NCBI GenBank assembly: GCA_019416935.1
Contig: DXWI01000006.1
Span: forward strand, 41,633 to 105,632
Length of the DNA: 64,000 nt
Origin: Clostridiales bacterium
Lineage (GTDB): Bacteria > Bacillota > Clostridia > Christensenellales > CAG-138
Direction of reading: 5' to 3'
Position 1 is the first letter of the stretch. Every line of letters begins with the position of its first letter. Below the pieces are notes generated by a model. The model saw only the letters and a list, made by a program, of their open reading frames with translations, had not been told where the DNA came from and made no database searches. A program made the position numbers and the translations under genes. Of the stretch, positions 24,240-33,273 are shown piece after piece.

Positions 24240-24266
24240 AAAAAACAGGGGGCGTGCGCCCCCTGT
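24240..24266 (-). terminator. Terminator of the EF-G-like gene
   Basis: On the minus strand ACAGGGGGCG and CGCCCCCTGT form a strong stem (plus 24245-24266) followed by six T (plus 24240-24245). It is 17 bases beyond the stop. Confidence 0.9.
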
Positions 24267-24283
24267 TATCCATTTGACGATTC

Positions 24284-26356
24284 TTATTCGTCCTCTTCGT
24301 CCTCGCGCTTTGCCTGCTCAATGATCTTCTGCGCCAGATTGCCCGGCACATCCTCATAGCGGACAAATTCCATCTTAAAGGAACCGCGCGCCTGCGTCAT
24401 GGATCGCAGGTCGGTCGCATACTTGAACATCTCCGACAAAGGCGCTTCTGCAACGACCTCCGTACCGCCATCCACCGGGTTCATGCCCAGCATGCGGCCG
24501 CGGCGACGGTTCAAATCGCCGATGATATCGCCCACGCAATCAGAGGGTACAAAGATATCATAGCGGTAGATTGGCTCGATCAGGGCAGGCGATGCCTTTG
24601 CGCAAGCCGCCTTGTAGGACAGACGCGCTGCGGACTTGAACGCAACTTCCTTTGAGTCAACGGGATGATATTTTCCGTCATACAGCGTGGCCTTGACCCC
24701 AACCATCGGATAGCCGGCCAAAACGCCGTGGACCATCGCTTCGCGCAGTCCCTTTTCGACCGCCGGGATATACTCCTTCGGCACAACGCCGCCAACGATC
24801 GCGTTGACAAACTCAAAGTCCACGCCCTCATCGGCCGGCTCAAACCGCATCTGTACAACGCCGAACTGACCGCTGCCGCCGGACTGTTTCTTGTGCTTGC
24901 CTTCCGCTTCCGCTGTCGCGCGAATGGTCTCGCGATACGGGATGCGCGGGTCCGCAAGCGATGCTTCCACATTGGACTTGTTCTTCAGCTTGCTGCACAC
25001 CACATCGATATGCATCTCGCCGAGGCCTTCGATCAGCACATCGCCGGTCTCCGCGTTCTTCTCGATACGAATCGTCGGGTCCTCCTCGCGGATGCGGTTG
25101 AGGCCGGAGATCACCTTGTCGTCCTCGCCCTGCTTCTTGGCGGAAACGGCAAGGCTGATGCACGGTGCGGGGAACTCGATGGCCGCAAAGCGCACGGGGT
25201 TAGCCGCGTCGCAGAGTGTATCGCCGGTCGCTGTGAACTGCAGCTTGCCCAGCGCGCCGATATCACCGGCATTGAGCTTATCCATCGCAACGGTCTTTTT
25301 GCCGCGCATGAGATATGGGGCACTCGGCTTTTCGGCCTTTTCGGCATTGGCATTATATGGAGTGACGTTCACATCGAGGGAACCGCCGTACACCTTGATG
25401 ATTGAGTATTTTCCAAACTGGTCGATGACGGTCTTTACGACCTGCGCGGCAAAGGGGCCATCGGCTTTGATCTCAATCTCGCTGCCGGTCTTGACATCGA
25501 TCGCCTTCTTCGGCTTTGCCTGATCTGCGGTGGGCAGGTAATGCACCATGGTATCCATGAGCGTTGCAACACCGATGTTCAGCGCTGCGGAAACACAGCA
25601 GACGGGGGTTACGATACCATCGCGAACGCCCACGGAAAGCCCCTTGAGAATATCCTCGCGGGAGAGCTCGCCCTCCTCGAAATACTTCTCCATGAGCTCT
25701 TCGTCGCTCTCTGCGGCGGCCTCGGTGAGCTTCTCGTACAGATCCTGCGCCTCAGCGGCCAGATTGCCGGGAATCTCAACTTCCTTCTCACCTTTGCCGT
25801 CGAACAGCTTGGCGGTCATATGCACGATATCAACATAGCCTTTAAAAGCGCCGGCTTCGATGATCGGGAGCTGAATCGGAACGACGGACGGCCCGAACTT
25901 CTCGTTGATGGCTGCCATCGTCTTCTCGAAGTTCGCATTTTCGCGATCGAGTTGGTTGATAACCATCATGCGGGCCTTGCCCATCTTCTGCGACATGGCC
26001 ATCGCCTTCTCCACACCGACGACGGGGCCGGAAACCGCACCAACAACAATCAGCGCGCTGTCGGCAAGCTCCATCGCTGCGGTTACTTCGCCGTAGAAAT
26101 CGAAAAAGCCGGGCGCATCGATGATGTTCACCTTGGTGTTTTTCCATTCAAACGGCGCAAGCGCTGCGTTGATGGAGATGGTACGCTTGATCTCTTCCGG
26201 GTCGAAGTCGGTCGTTGTCGTGCCGTTCTCGACCTTGCCCAAGCGCTCCAGCAGGCCTGCGTTGAGCAGCATCGCTTCGGTCAGCGTTGTCTTTCCCTCG
26301 CCGCCATGGCCGAATACGCCGATGTTGCGAATGTCCTTTGCGGTATACTCTTTCAT
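24284..26356 (-). CDS. Elongation factor G-like GTPase (FusA paralogue)
   Basis: A 690-aa EF-G family protein with all five domains. The G motifs are divergent: the P-loop is GHGGEGKTTL, G3 is DAPGFFDF, and G4 is NQLD. In canonical EF-G the third motif is DTPGH with a catalytic His, here Phe, so GTP hydrolysis may be slow or differently triggered. Domain IV has the usual PYRETIRATAEAEGKHKKQSGG segment and the C-terminus is normal. Canonical EF-G is usually encoded beside rpsG/tufA, and this copy stands alone, so it is better read as the paralogue seen in Clostridia and some actinobacteria. Confidence 0.9.
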   Translation of the reverse strand: MKEYTAKDIRNIGVFGHGGEGKTTLTEAMLLNAGLLERLGKVENGTTTTDFDPEEIKRTISINAALAPFEWKNTKVNIIDAPGFFDFYGEVTAAMELADSALIVVGAVSGPVVGVEKAMAMSQKMGKARMMVINQLDRENANFEKTMAAINEKFGPSVVPIQLPIIEAGAFKGYVDIVHMTAKLFDGKGEKEVEIPGNLAAEAQDLYEKLTEAAAESDEELMEKYFEEGELSREDILKGLSVGVRDGIVTPVCCVSAALNIGVATLMDTMVHYLPTADQAKPKKAIDVKTGSEIEIKADGPFAAQVVKTVIDQFGKYSIIKVYGGSLDVNVTPYNANAEKAEKPSAPYLMRGKKTVAMDKLNAGDIGALGKLQFTATGDTLCDAANPVRFAAIEFPAPCISLAVSAKKQGEDDKVISGLNRIREEDPTIRIEKNAETGDVLIEGLGEMHIDVVCSKLKNKSNVEASLADPRIPYRETIRATAEAEGKHKKQSGGSGQFGVVQMRFEPADEGVDFEFVNAIVGGVVPKEYIPAVEKGLREAMVHGVLAGYPMVGVKATLYDGKYHPVDSKEVAFKSAARLSYKAACAKASPALIEPIYRYDIFVPSDCVGDIIGDLNRRRGRMLGMNPVDGGTEVVAEAPLSEMFKYATDLRSMTQARGSFKMEFVRYEDVPGNLAQKIIEQAKREDEEDE

Positions 26357-26474
26357 TCCGGTACCCCCTCAATTTGCTTTTGTATGCACATGAAATTGTT
26401 TCTCCTAGCCGGAAAAACCCATAATAGACAAAGATTATATTATCAGTTTCCGGCCAAATTGTAAACAAGGAATT

Positions 26475-27728
26475 TCAAATTGCGTCACACGCGAGATACG
26501 CCCGCTGCGCATCGGTCAGCGCATCGATCGAGACGCCCAGCGCATCCAGCTTGCGGCGCGCCACCTCCTCGTCGATGGAACGCGGAACCGCATGCAGCCG
26601 TGCGGCCAAATTCTTCCCGTTCTTTGCCAGATACTGTGCCGAAAGCGCCTGAATCGCAAAGCTCATATCCATGATCTCAACCGGATGTCCGTCGCCCGCC
26701 GCGAGATTGACGAGCCGGCCTTCGGCCAATACATACAGCCAGCGCCCATCCGGCAGGCGGTAACCGCAGATGTTCGGCTTCATCTGCCGCGTTTCTACCG
26801 CCAGTTCCTTCAATCGCCTGATATTGACCTCAACGTCAAAATGACCTGCGTTGCAGAGCACCGCGCCATTCTTCATCCGCAAAAATGCGTTTTCGCCGAC
26901 AACGTCGCAATCGCCGGTCACTGTGATAAACAGATCGCCAAGCGGCGCGGCTTCCTCCATCGGCATGACGGAGAATCCATCCATAACCGCCTCGATGGCC
27001 CGAACCGGATCCACCTCCGTGACGATGACCCTGGCGCCCAATCCCTTTGCGCGCATCGCAACGCCCTTGCCGCACCAGCCATACCCGGCGACGACCACCG
27101 ACTTGCCGGCGACAATCAGATTCGTTGTGCGGTCGATCCCGTCAAAAACGGACTGGCCGGTGCCGTAGCGATTATCGAACAGGTGCTTGCAGTCCGCATC
27201 GTTTACGGCGATCATGGGGAACGGCAGTCGGCCGTCCCGTTCCAGCGCGCGCAGGCGCAGGATTCCCGTTGTCGTTTCCTCACAGCCGCCGATCACGTGT
27301 TTTGCAACATCGGGAAACTCTTTAAGCAGCATTTGCATGATGTCGCCGCCGTCATCGATGATCAAATCCGGCTGTGCCGCCACAACTCTACGAATGCAAT
27401 CGGCATATTCGTCATCCGCAGCGCCGTGCAGCGCAAACACATGCATGCCGTTCGAAGCAAGTGCAGCCGCCACATCGTCCTGCGTGGACAGCGGATTGCT
27501 GCCCGTAACATACATCTCGGCGCCGCCGGCAGCCAACACGCGGCATAAGCAGGCGGTCTTTGCCTCCAGATGGATGGACAGCGCAACCCGCAGTCCGGCA
27601 AACGGCTTGTCCCACAAGAATGCCTGTTCAATGCCGGCAAGAAGCGGCATGTTGCGCCGCGCCCATTCAATCTTATCCTCGCCCTGCGGCGCAAGCCGCG
27701 GATCGCGAATCAAACTCTCCATATTCAC
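26475..27728 (-). CDS. ahcY: Adenosylhomocysteinase
   Basis: A 417-aa enzyme that splits S-adenosylhomocysteine (or, in some thermophiles, S-inosylhomocysteine) to homocysteine and a nucleoside. The NAD-binding loop GYGWCGKG is near residue 215; NDADCKHLFDNRYGTGQS near 181 and NAGHFDVEV near 290 are the substrate region. The length fits the archaeal/Thermotoga type rather than the longer plant/animal type. The start is the GTG at 27728, immediately after the upstream protease stop; the ATG at 27722 is possible. The neighbour order protease-hydrolase suggests cotranscription. Confidence 0.93.
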   Translation of the reverse strand: MNMESLIRDPRLAPQGEDKIEWARRNMPLLAGIEQAFLWDKPFAGLRVALSIHLEAKTACLCRVLAAGGAEMYVTGSNPLSTQDDVAAALASNGMHVFALHGAADDEYADCIRRVVAAQPDLIIDDGGDIMQMLLKEFPDVAKHVIGGCEETTTGILRLRALERDGRLPFPMIAVNDADCKHLFDNRYGTGQSVFDGIDRTTNLIVAGKSVVVAGYGWCGKGVAMRAKGLGARVIVTEVDPVRAIEAVMDGFSVMPMEEAAPLGDLFITVTGDCDVVGENAFLRMKNGAVLCNAGHFDVEVNIRRLKELAVETRQMKPNICGYRLPDGRWLYVLAEGRLVNLAAGDGHPVEIMDMSFAIQALSAQYLAKNGKNLAARLHAVPRSIDEEVARRKLDALGVSIDALTDAQRAYLACDAI

Positions 27729-28922
27729 TCATTTTCCTTTCAAAACGTCGAGCGCAGCCTGTAGCTGCGTATCCAGTTCGCGCGGCAGAGACTCCACCGC
27801 CGTATCGCGGTATTCCTCCGGCAGCTCTGCAATCACATCGGGCGTAATTCCAACGCCGTGGATGCAGACGTCGTTCGGCGTATAATACGCATCGGTCGTC
27901 AGCTTGACCCACCCCTTGTTGGCAGGCAATTGAAAATAGGTTTGCACAATGCCCTTTCCAAAAGACTGGGTCCCGACCACCGCTGCGCGCGCATGATCCT
28001 GCAGCGCGCCGGACAGCAGCTCGGATGCGGAAGCGGAGTTTCCATTTATGAGTACGGCGACCGGATCCTTCCAGACCGCTTCCGTTTCCGCATAGTAATT
28101 CTCGGTCTCCTCAATACGGGATCGGATGCTGACGATCAGCTGCTCCCGCTCCAAAAACAGATCCGCAACGTCCAGCACATCATCCAGGCTGCCGCCGGGA
28201 TTGTCCCGAAGATCCAGCACCAATTTATCCGCGCCCTGTTCCTTCAGCACGGTCAACGCGTCCTTCGTTTCCTGCACCACATGCCCCGCAAAGCCGACAA
28301 GGCGGATGTAGCCGACACCGTCCTCCAACAGCGCATACTCCACATACGGCACGTTGATGATGTCCTTCTCCACCGTCACTTCAAAGGTTTCGCCATCACG
28401 GCTGAGCAGCAGAACATCCGCCGTCCCATCGGTATGAAAGAGCGCCAGCATACCATCCAGCGTCAGCCCGGCAACCCGTTCTCCGTTGATGGACAGCACG
28501 AGGTCGCCCATTTGCGCACCGGCAGCGGCCATGGGACTGCCGTCATAGACGCGCTGAATCCGACTTCCGGTTGCATCCGGCACGCCAACAACGATGCCGA
28601 TGCCCCGGTATTCGCCCGAATTGGATTTGAGGTGTTCCGCATATTGTTCGGCCGTATAATACTGCGCATAGTCGTCGTCGATGCTGGAGAGCATGCCGCG
28701 CAGCGCGGCGTCAACCAGCGTCTCATTGCCGTTGGCCGTTTCATCATAATAAAAGAAAGCACGCCGGATGGTTTCCGCCATCTGCGCCAGCGGTTGCAGC
28801 GATCCCGTGGCGCCGGTATGGGTACACAGAAACGCCGTTACCCCCGAAGATACGAGCGCAACGGCGATCAGCAGCGCTGCAAACAGGACGAACCGGTTTC
28901 CATTCCTGTGTCGCTTTTCCAT
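27729..28922 (-). CDS. S41 family C-terminal processing peptidase
   Basis: A 397-aa membrane-anchored protease. An N-terminal hydrophobic anchor (residues about 11-32) faces it outward. A PDZ domain (about 100-180) precedes the tail-specific protease domain with the catalytic Ser in NGNSASASELLSG near residue 295 and Lys in GTQSFGKG near 320. Related proteins process exported or sporulation proteins (CtpA/CtpB). It follows thrC by 11 bases and directly abuts ahcY. The substrate is not known. Confidence 0.92.
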   Translation of the reverse strand: MEKRHRNGNRFVLFAALLIAVALVSSGVTAFLCTHTGATGSLQPLAQMAETIRRAFFYYDETANGNETLVDAALRGMLSSIDDDYAQYYTAEQYAEHLKSNSGEYRGIGIVVGVPDATGSRIQRVYDGSPMAAAGAQMGDLVLSINGERVAGLTLDGMLALFHTDGTADVLLLSRDGETFEVTVEKDIINVPYVEYALLEDGVGYIRLVGFAGHVVQETKDALTVLKEQGADKLVLDLRDNPGGSLDDVLDVADLFLEREQLIVSIRSRIEETENYYAETEAVWKDPVAVLINGNSASASELLSGALQDHARAAVVGTQSFGKGIVQTYFQLPANKGWVKLTTDAYYTPNDVCIHGVGITPDVIAELPEEYRDTAVESLPRELDTQLQAALDVLKGK

Positions 28923-28933
28923 GGAATCTCCCT

Positions 28934-30397
28934 TCAGCGGACGGGGGCAATCACCCGCGACCGCATTGCAGCCAAGTCGCATACATCCAGATGCCGTTCC
29001 GGTTTGTTCAAAAGCTCGGACAGTCCTGCCGGCACCCGCATCCCCGTCAGCGTATGCAGACGATCGGCATTTTCAAAGTCATCGCTGCCGGGCGTTTCGA
29101 AGGCCGACAATACGTCGGATGCAAACTTGTACGGATTGGCAGTGGACAGCAGCACGGTCTGCGTACCATCGCCCGTTGTCTCGGCATATCGCGCATATAC
29201 CGTCTGTGCGACGGCGGTATGCGGGTCCATCAGATACCCATGCCGCTCATATGTGCGGCGAATGGTTTCGAGCGTATCCTGTTCGCTGCACCAACCGGCG
29301 GCAAACAGATCGTTGAGAACGGCAAGCTGCGGCCGGTCGATGGTATAGCTGCCATGTTCGGACAGTTCCCGCATCCAGCCGCGCACCCGCTGCGGGTCGC
29401 GGTCGGCCAGTTCAAACAAGAGGCGTTCCAGATTGCTGGAAATCAGAATATCGATCGAGCAGCTCATGCTCTTGAAAAACGGCCGCCGGTCGTTGTACAC
29501 GCCGGTCTCAAAGAAATCCGTCAGCACATGGTTGCGGTTCGACGCGCAGATAAGCCGGTTGATGGGGAGGCCCATGCGCTTCGCATAATAGCCTGCAAGA
29601 ATATCGCCAAAGTTGCCGGTCGGAACACAGAAATTCACCGATTCGCGCGTCGAAAGGCGGCCGGCCTCCCGCAGCGCCCGATACGAAGAGAAATAATACA
29701 CAATCTGCGGCAGCAAGCGGCCGAAGTTGATGGAATTGGCGCTGGAGAGACGATAGCCCAGCCGGTTCAGTTCCTCGTTCGCCCCGGCGTCCGCAAAGAT
29801 GCGCTTCACGCCGGTTTGCGCATCGTCGAAATTGCCGCGCACAGCGCACACATCAACGTTGCCGCCCTCCTGCGTCACCATTTGCAGCCGCTGCGCGCGC
29901 GAAACGCCGCCATCCGGGTAGAACACCAGTACGCGCGTTCCCGGCACGTCGCAAAAGCCGGCAAGCGCCGCTTTGCCCGTATCGCCGGATGTTGCAACAA
30001 GGATATAGACCTGCCGGTCTTCCCCCGTCAGCAGCAGCGAATCCCGCATCAGATAGGGCAGCATCTGCAGCGCCACATCCTTAAATGCCATCGTCGGCCC
30101 GTGCCAGAGTTCCAGAATGCTCTCCCGTTCGGTCAGCGCATGGACGGGCGTGACCCGTTCATCGTCAAAACTCCGATAGGCGCTTTTGATCATGCCGCGC
30201 AAATTTTCCGGATCGGTTTCGGTAAGATAGCGCGACATGACTTCAAACGCTGCTTCCAAATAGTCAGCAGGCAGCGATTCCACATCCAACTCTGGGAAGG
30301 AGGCCGGCACATACAGACCACCGGAAGGGCAAATGCCCCGCACGATCGCCTGCGCCGCAGCAACGGCTTCGCCGCCCCGTGTGCTTAGATATTTCAT
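28934..30397 (-). CDS. thrC: Threonine synthase
   Basis: A 487-aa PLP enzyme that makes threonine from O-phosphohomoserine. It begins MKYLSTRGGE and carries the PLP-lysine segment TMAFKDVALQ near residue 107 and the SGDTGKAAL phosphate loop near 147. This is the longer, bacterial thrC class. Homoserine dehydrogenase is in another operon of the same window (59778-61067). It lies between the small P-loop gene and the protease gene on the same strand. Confidence 0.96.
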   Translation of the reverse strand: MKYLSTRGGEAVAAAQAIVRGICPSGGLYVPASFPELDVESLPADYLEAAFEVMSRYLTETDPENLRGMIKSAYRSFDDERVTPVHALTERESILELWHGPTMAFKDVALQMLPYLMRDSLLLTGEDRQVYILVATSGDTGKAALAGFCDVPGTRVLVFYPDGGVSRAQRLQMVTQEGGNVDVCAVRGNFDDAQTGVKRIFADAGANEELNRLGYRLSSANSINFGRLLPQIVYYFSSYRALREAGRLSTRESVNFCVPTGNFGDILAGYYAKRMGLPINRLICASNRNHVLTDFFETGVYNDRRPFFKSMSCSIDILISSNLERLLFELADRDPQRVRGWMRELSEHGSYTIDRPQLAVLNDLFAAGWCSEQDTLETIRRTYERHGYLMDPHTAVAQTVYARYAETTGDGTQTVLLSTANPYKFASDVLSAFETPGSDDFENADRLHTLTGMRVPAGLSELLNKPERHLDVCDLAAMRSRVIAPVR

Positions 30398-30419
30398 GAG
30401 AGCTCCCTATTCTTCATGC

Positions 30420-30863
30420 TCAGGTGGTTTGCAGCATCATTTCCTGCATAAACGGCGGCAGCGTGCTGTGATTGCCGCTGATACTCAGGATGATGTTCAC
30501 ATTGTGCTTGGAAGAAAACGCTTTCAGATCGGAGAACAGCCCTTCCAGAGACGAAAGGTCGTGACGAACGAAGTTCATGAAGCCGTCGATGTATACATAT
30601 TCGAGATCGAAGTCCTGCGCGGAAATGCCGCAGAGAAAACCGTAGAGCATTTTGGGCGATTCAATGCCGTACTCCGTAGCGTTGATGAAACGGATGCTGG
30701 AATTGAGGTCAAACATGTAGCTGTTGTCATCGTCGATAAACACCAGGCTGCCCTTCGCGCTCGCGGCGGTACGGTTGGCATGCTGCAGCAGCTGTTTCGT
30801 TTTTCCTGTGCCTTTCTCTCCGAAAATGACTCCTATCAAGGTCGTGTCCTCCAATATCTGCAT
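30420..30863 (-). CDS. Small P-loop NTPase of unknown role
   Basis: A 147-aa protein with Walker A FGEKGTGKTKQLL near residue 14 and a Walker B-like strand LEYVYIDGFMNF near residue 95. It resembles short RecA-like ATPases that Clostridia annotate loosely as twitching-motility or cell-division-associated; I cannot assign a function. The ATG at 30863 is preferred. It has no ribosome site and the -10 box ends only 12 bases upstream, so the message looks leaderless. It is divergent from pcrA across 93 bases. Confidence 0.8.
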   Translation of the reverse strand: MQILEDTTLIGVIFGEKGTGKTKQLLQHANRTAASAKGSLVFIDDDNSYMFDLNSSIRFINATEYGIESPKMLYGFLCGISAQDFDLEYVYIDGFMNFVRHDLSSLEGLFSDLKAFSSKHNVNIILSISGNHSTLPPFMQEMMLQTT

Positions 30864-30875
30864 GATGTTGGCTTT

Positions 30876-30905
30876 ATTATAGCTTGTCGGAAGCGGAATT
30901 GACAA
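30876..30905 (-). promoter_or_regulatory. Promoter of the small P-loop gene
   Basis: On the minus strand TTGTCA (plus 30900-30905) and TATAAT (plus 30876-30881) are 18 bases apart. Only 12 bases lie between the -10 and the ATG. Confidence 0.65.
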
Positions 30906-30921
30906 GCGAATCCGAAAAAGT

Positions 30922-30950
30922 TTCGGATTTTGCCAAGGATATGTTATAAT
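30922..30950 (+). promoter_or_regulatory. Promoter of pcrA, abutting the start codon
   Basis: TATAAT (30945-30950) ends 6 bases before the pcrA ATG (30957), with a weak TTCGGA -35 (30922-30927) 17 bases upstream. A transcript starting here would have no leader. Confidence 0.6.
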
Positions 30951-30956
30951 GCTAAT

Positions 30957-33266
30957 ATGAGTGAAATTTTGGATTTATCAAAACTAAACCCGGAACAGCG
31001 CGAGGCCGTTTGTACAACGGAGGGCCCGCTTTTGATCATTGCCGGTGCGGGCAGCGGCAAAACGCGCGTACTCACGCACCGCATCGCCTATTTGCTTGCC
31101 GAAAAGGGCGCCGCTCCATGGCAGGTGCTGGCGCTGACTTTTACCAACAAGGCGGCGGGTGAAATGCGCGAGCGCATCCATACGCTCACCGGCGGCAGCT
31201 CCGGTGAGATGTGGGTGCTGACGTTTCACGCGTGCTGCGCGCGAATCCTGCGGATGGAAATCGAGCGACTCGGATACGAGCGCACATTCGCCATCTATGA
31301 CGACGCGGATCAGCAAACGCTGCTCAGGCGCATCATCAAGGAGCTCAACCTGAGCGATAAGGTGTATACGCCTCGGATGCTCTCCTCGGCCATTTCGGAT
31401 GCAAAAAACCATTCGCTGCGCCCGGAACGGTTTTTGCGCGAATCCCGCGCAGCGCAGCCCGTTATCGATGTGTTCCAGCGCTACCAGAAGGCGCTCCGCC
31501 AAAACAACGCGCTCGACTTTGACGACCTGCTGCTCAAGGTGCTGGAGCTCTTCGAGCGATTTCCGGAGGCGCTGGAGAAATATCAGCATCGGTTCCGGTA
31601 TATTCTCGTGGACGAGTATCAGGATACAAACATGGCGCAGTACCATATCGTCCGGCAGTTGGCCGCCATCCACAACAACCTTTGCGTGGTCGGAGACGAC
31701 GACCAGAGCATCTACGGCTGGCGCGGCGCTGACATCCGCAATATTCTGGAGTTTGAAAAAGATTTCCCCGGCACCAAGACCATCCGGCTTGAGCAGAATT
31801 ACCGTTCCACGGAGCGCATTCTGGAAGCGGCCAACCGCGTAATCACCAACAACAGCACCCGTAAGCAGAAGACGCTATGGACAGCGAACAAGGGCGGCGA
31901 TCCCATCGAGCTGTTCGAGGCCCTTGACGAGCGGGATGAAGCCGCCCACATCTGCGGGAGCATATTGTCGGGCGTTCGGCAGGAGGGCCGGCGCTATAGC
32001 GATTACGCGATTCTGTACCGCACGCATGCGCAAAGCCGCGTACTCGAAATGTATTTGCAGAGCTATGACATTCCCTATAAGGTCTATGGCGGATTGTCCT
32101 TCTTCCAGCGTGCGGAAGTCAAGGATATCCTTGCCTATCTGCGCCTGCTGCAAAACCCATCCGATGACGTCGCGTTTTTGCGCGCCGTCAATACACCGAA
32201 ACGCGGCATTGGCGAGAGTTCCCTTGCACAGCTGCAGAGCGCGGCCGACGCGCAGGGCCTTCCCCTGTTTGCTGCGGCGATGGCGGGCGACGGCGTGCTT
32301 CCGCCAAAGCTGGCGGCAAGGTTTGCATCGTTCTGTACGGCCATGCAGGAGGTCTACAGCTCGATCGGCGTGCGGCCGCTGGCGGACTCCATTGAGCTGC
32401 TGTTGTCCGTCATCCGCTACGATGCCTATCTGCGCGAGGACAAAAAGGAGAATTATGAAACGCGCGCCGAAATCGTGCAGGAACTCATCGGCTATGCAAG
32501 GCAGTTTGAGTCGGATCTCGGCGGGGGCGATCACGATGTGCTGCAAGCGTTTTTGGAAACGGTCGCGCTGTTCGCCTCGACCGACACCATGGACGAGGAT
32601 GCCGGCCAAGTGTCCATGATGACGCTGCACTGCGCCAAAGGTCTAGAATTCCCAATCGTTTTTCTGACCGGTATGGAGGACGGTCTGTTCCCCTCGCAGC
32701 AATCCCGCTACGATCCGCAAAAGCTCGAAGAGGAGCGCCGCCTCTGTTATGTCGGCATTACGCGCGCGCAAAAAAAATTGATCCTCACGCGCGCCGGGCA
32801 GCGCATGCTCTACGGCCGCATTGAAGCCGCGCTCCCCTCCATGTTCCTGGACGAGCTGGCCGACGTCCTGCCGGAGCGCGAAGAGAAGCCGCAGCAGAGC
32901 TTTGGTTCCGGTTATTCGTGGAATAAAGAGGAATCCAAATCCAGCGCGTGGTTCGCGCCTGCTGGCGGCGCGCAGAAGCGCCCGTTCGCCAGTTTTGGCG
33001 CCCAGTCCTTCGCCGCAAATAAAGCGCCGACCCGGTCGGCCGGCGCCGCTTCCGGGCCGGTCATGCCCCGGCCGGCGGCAATGCCCGCGCCTAAGCCAAT
33101 CCATGTCAGCGCCGGACAGCGCGTGCTGCACAAGACCTTTGGCAAGGGGACGGTATCCGATCTCACCGGCAGCGGGAATAATCAGATCGTGGAAATTGCT
33201 TTTGACAACGGTGTGACCAAAAAATTTGCCGCGGCCTATGCGCCGATCACAGCAGCGGAGGATTGA
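30957..33266 (+). CDS. pcrA: ATP-dependent DNA helicase PcrA/UvrD
   Basis: A 769-aa superfamily 1 helicase for repair and replication-conflict resolution. It begins MSEILDLSKLNPEQREAV, a typical PcrA start, with Walker A GAGSGKT near residue 32, ILVDEYQDTN near 215, GDDDQSIYGWRGA near 240, and motif V/VI MTLHCAKGLEFPIVF and VGITRAQ. A glycine- and alanine-rich linker and a Tudor-like C-terminus (HKTFGKGTVSDL) that binds RNA polymerase in PcrA are present. ligA follows 8 bases later, the usual pcrA-ligA order. Confidence 0.97.
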   Translation: MSEILDLSKLNPEQREAVCTTEGPLLIIAGAGSGKTRVLTHRIAYLLAEKGAAPWQVLALTFTNKAAGEMRERIHTLTGGSSGEMWVLTFHACCARILRMEIERLGYERTFAIYDDADQQTLLRRIIKELNLSDKVYTPRMLSSAISDAKNHSLRPERFLRESRAAQPVIDVFQRYQKALRQNNALDFDDLLLKVLELFERFPEALEKYQHRFRYILVDEYQDTNMAQYHIVRQLAAIHNNLCVVGDDDQSIYGWRGADIRNILEFEKDFPGTKTIRLEQNYRSTERILEAANRVITNNSTRKQKTLWTANKGGDPIELFEALDERDEAAHICGSILSGVRQEGRRYSDYAILYRTHAQSRVLEMYLQSYDIPYKVYGGLSFFQRAEVKDILAYLRLLQNPSDDVAFLRAVNTPKRGIGESSLAQLQSAADAQGLPLFAAAMAGDGVLPPKLAARFASFCTAMQEVYSSIGVRPLADSIELLLSVIRYDAYLREDKKENYETRAEIVQELIGYARQFESDLGGGDHDVLQAFLETVALFASTDTMDEDAGQVSMMTLHCAKGLEFPIVFLTGMEDGLFPSQQSRYDPQKLEEERRLCYVGITRAQKKLILTRAGQRMLYGRIEAALPSMFLDELADVLPEREEKPQQSFGSGYSWNKEESKSSAWFAPAGGAQKRPFASFGAQSFAANKAPTRSAGAASGPVMPRPAAMPAPKPIHVSAGQRVLHKTFGKGTVSDLTGSGNNQIVEIAFDNGVTKKFAAAYAPITAAED

Positions 33267-33273
33267 AGCGGGC

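Noticed and set aside
26380..26470. A TATAAT-containing region upstream of the EF-G-like gene as its promoter
   Set aside because: The spacing to the nearest -35 candidates (TTTACA) is 20 bases, too long for a confident call.
28991..30388. A 465-residue plus-strand open frame opposite thrC
   Set aside because: Shadow of the thrC reading frame caused by GC-rich codon usage; no recognisable motif.
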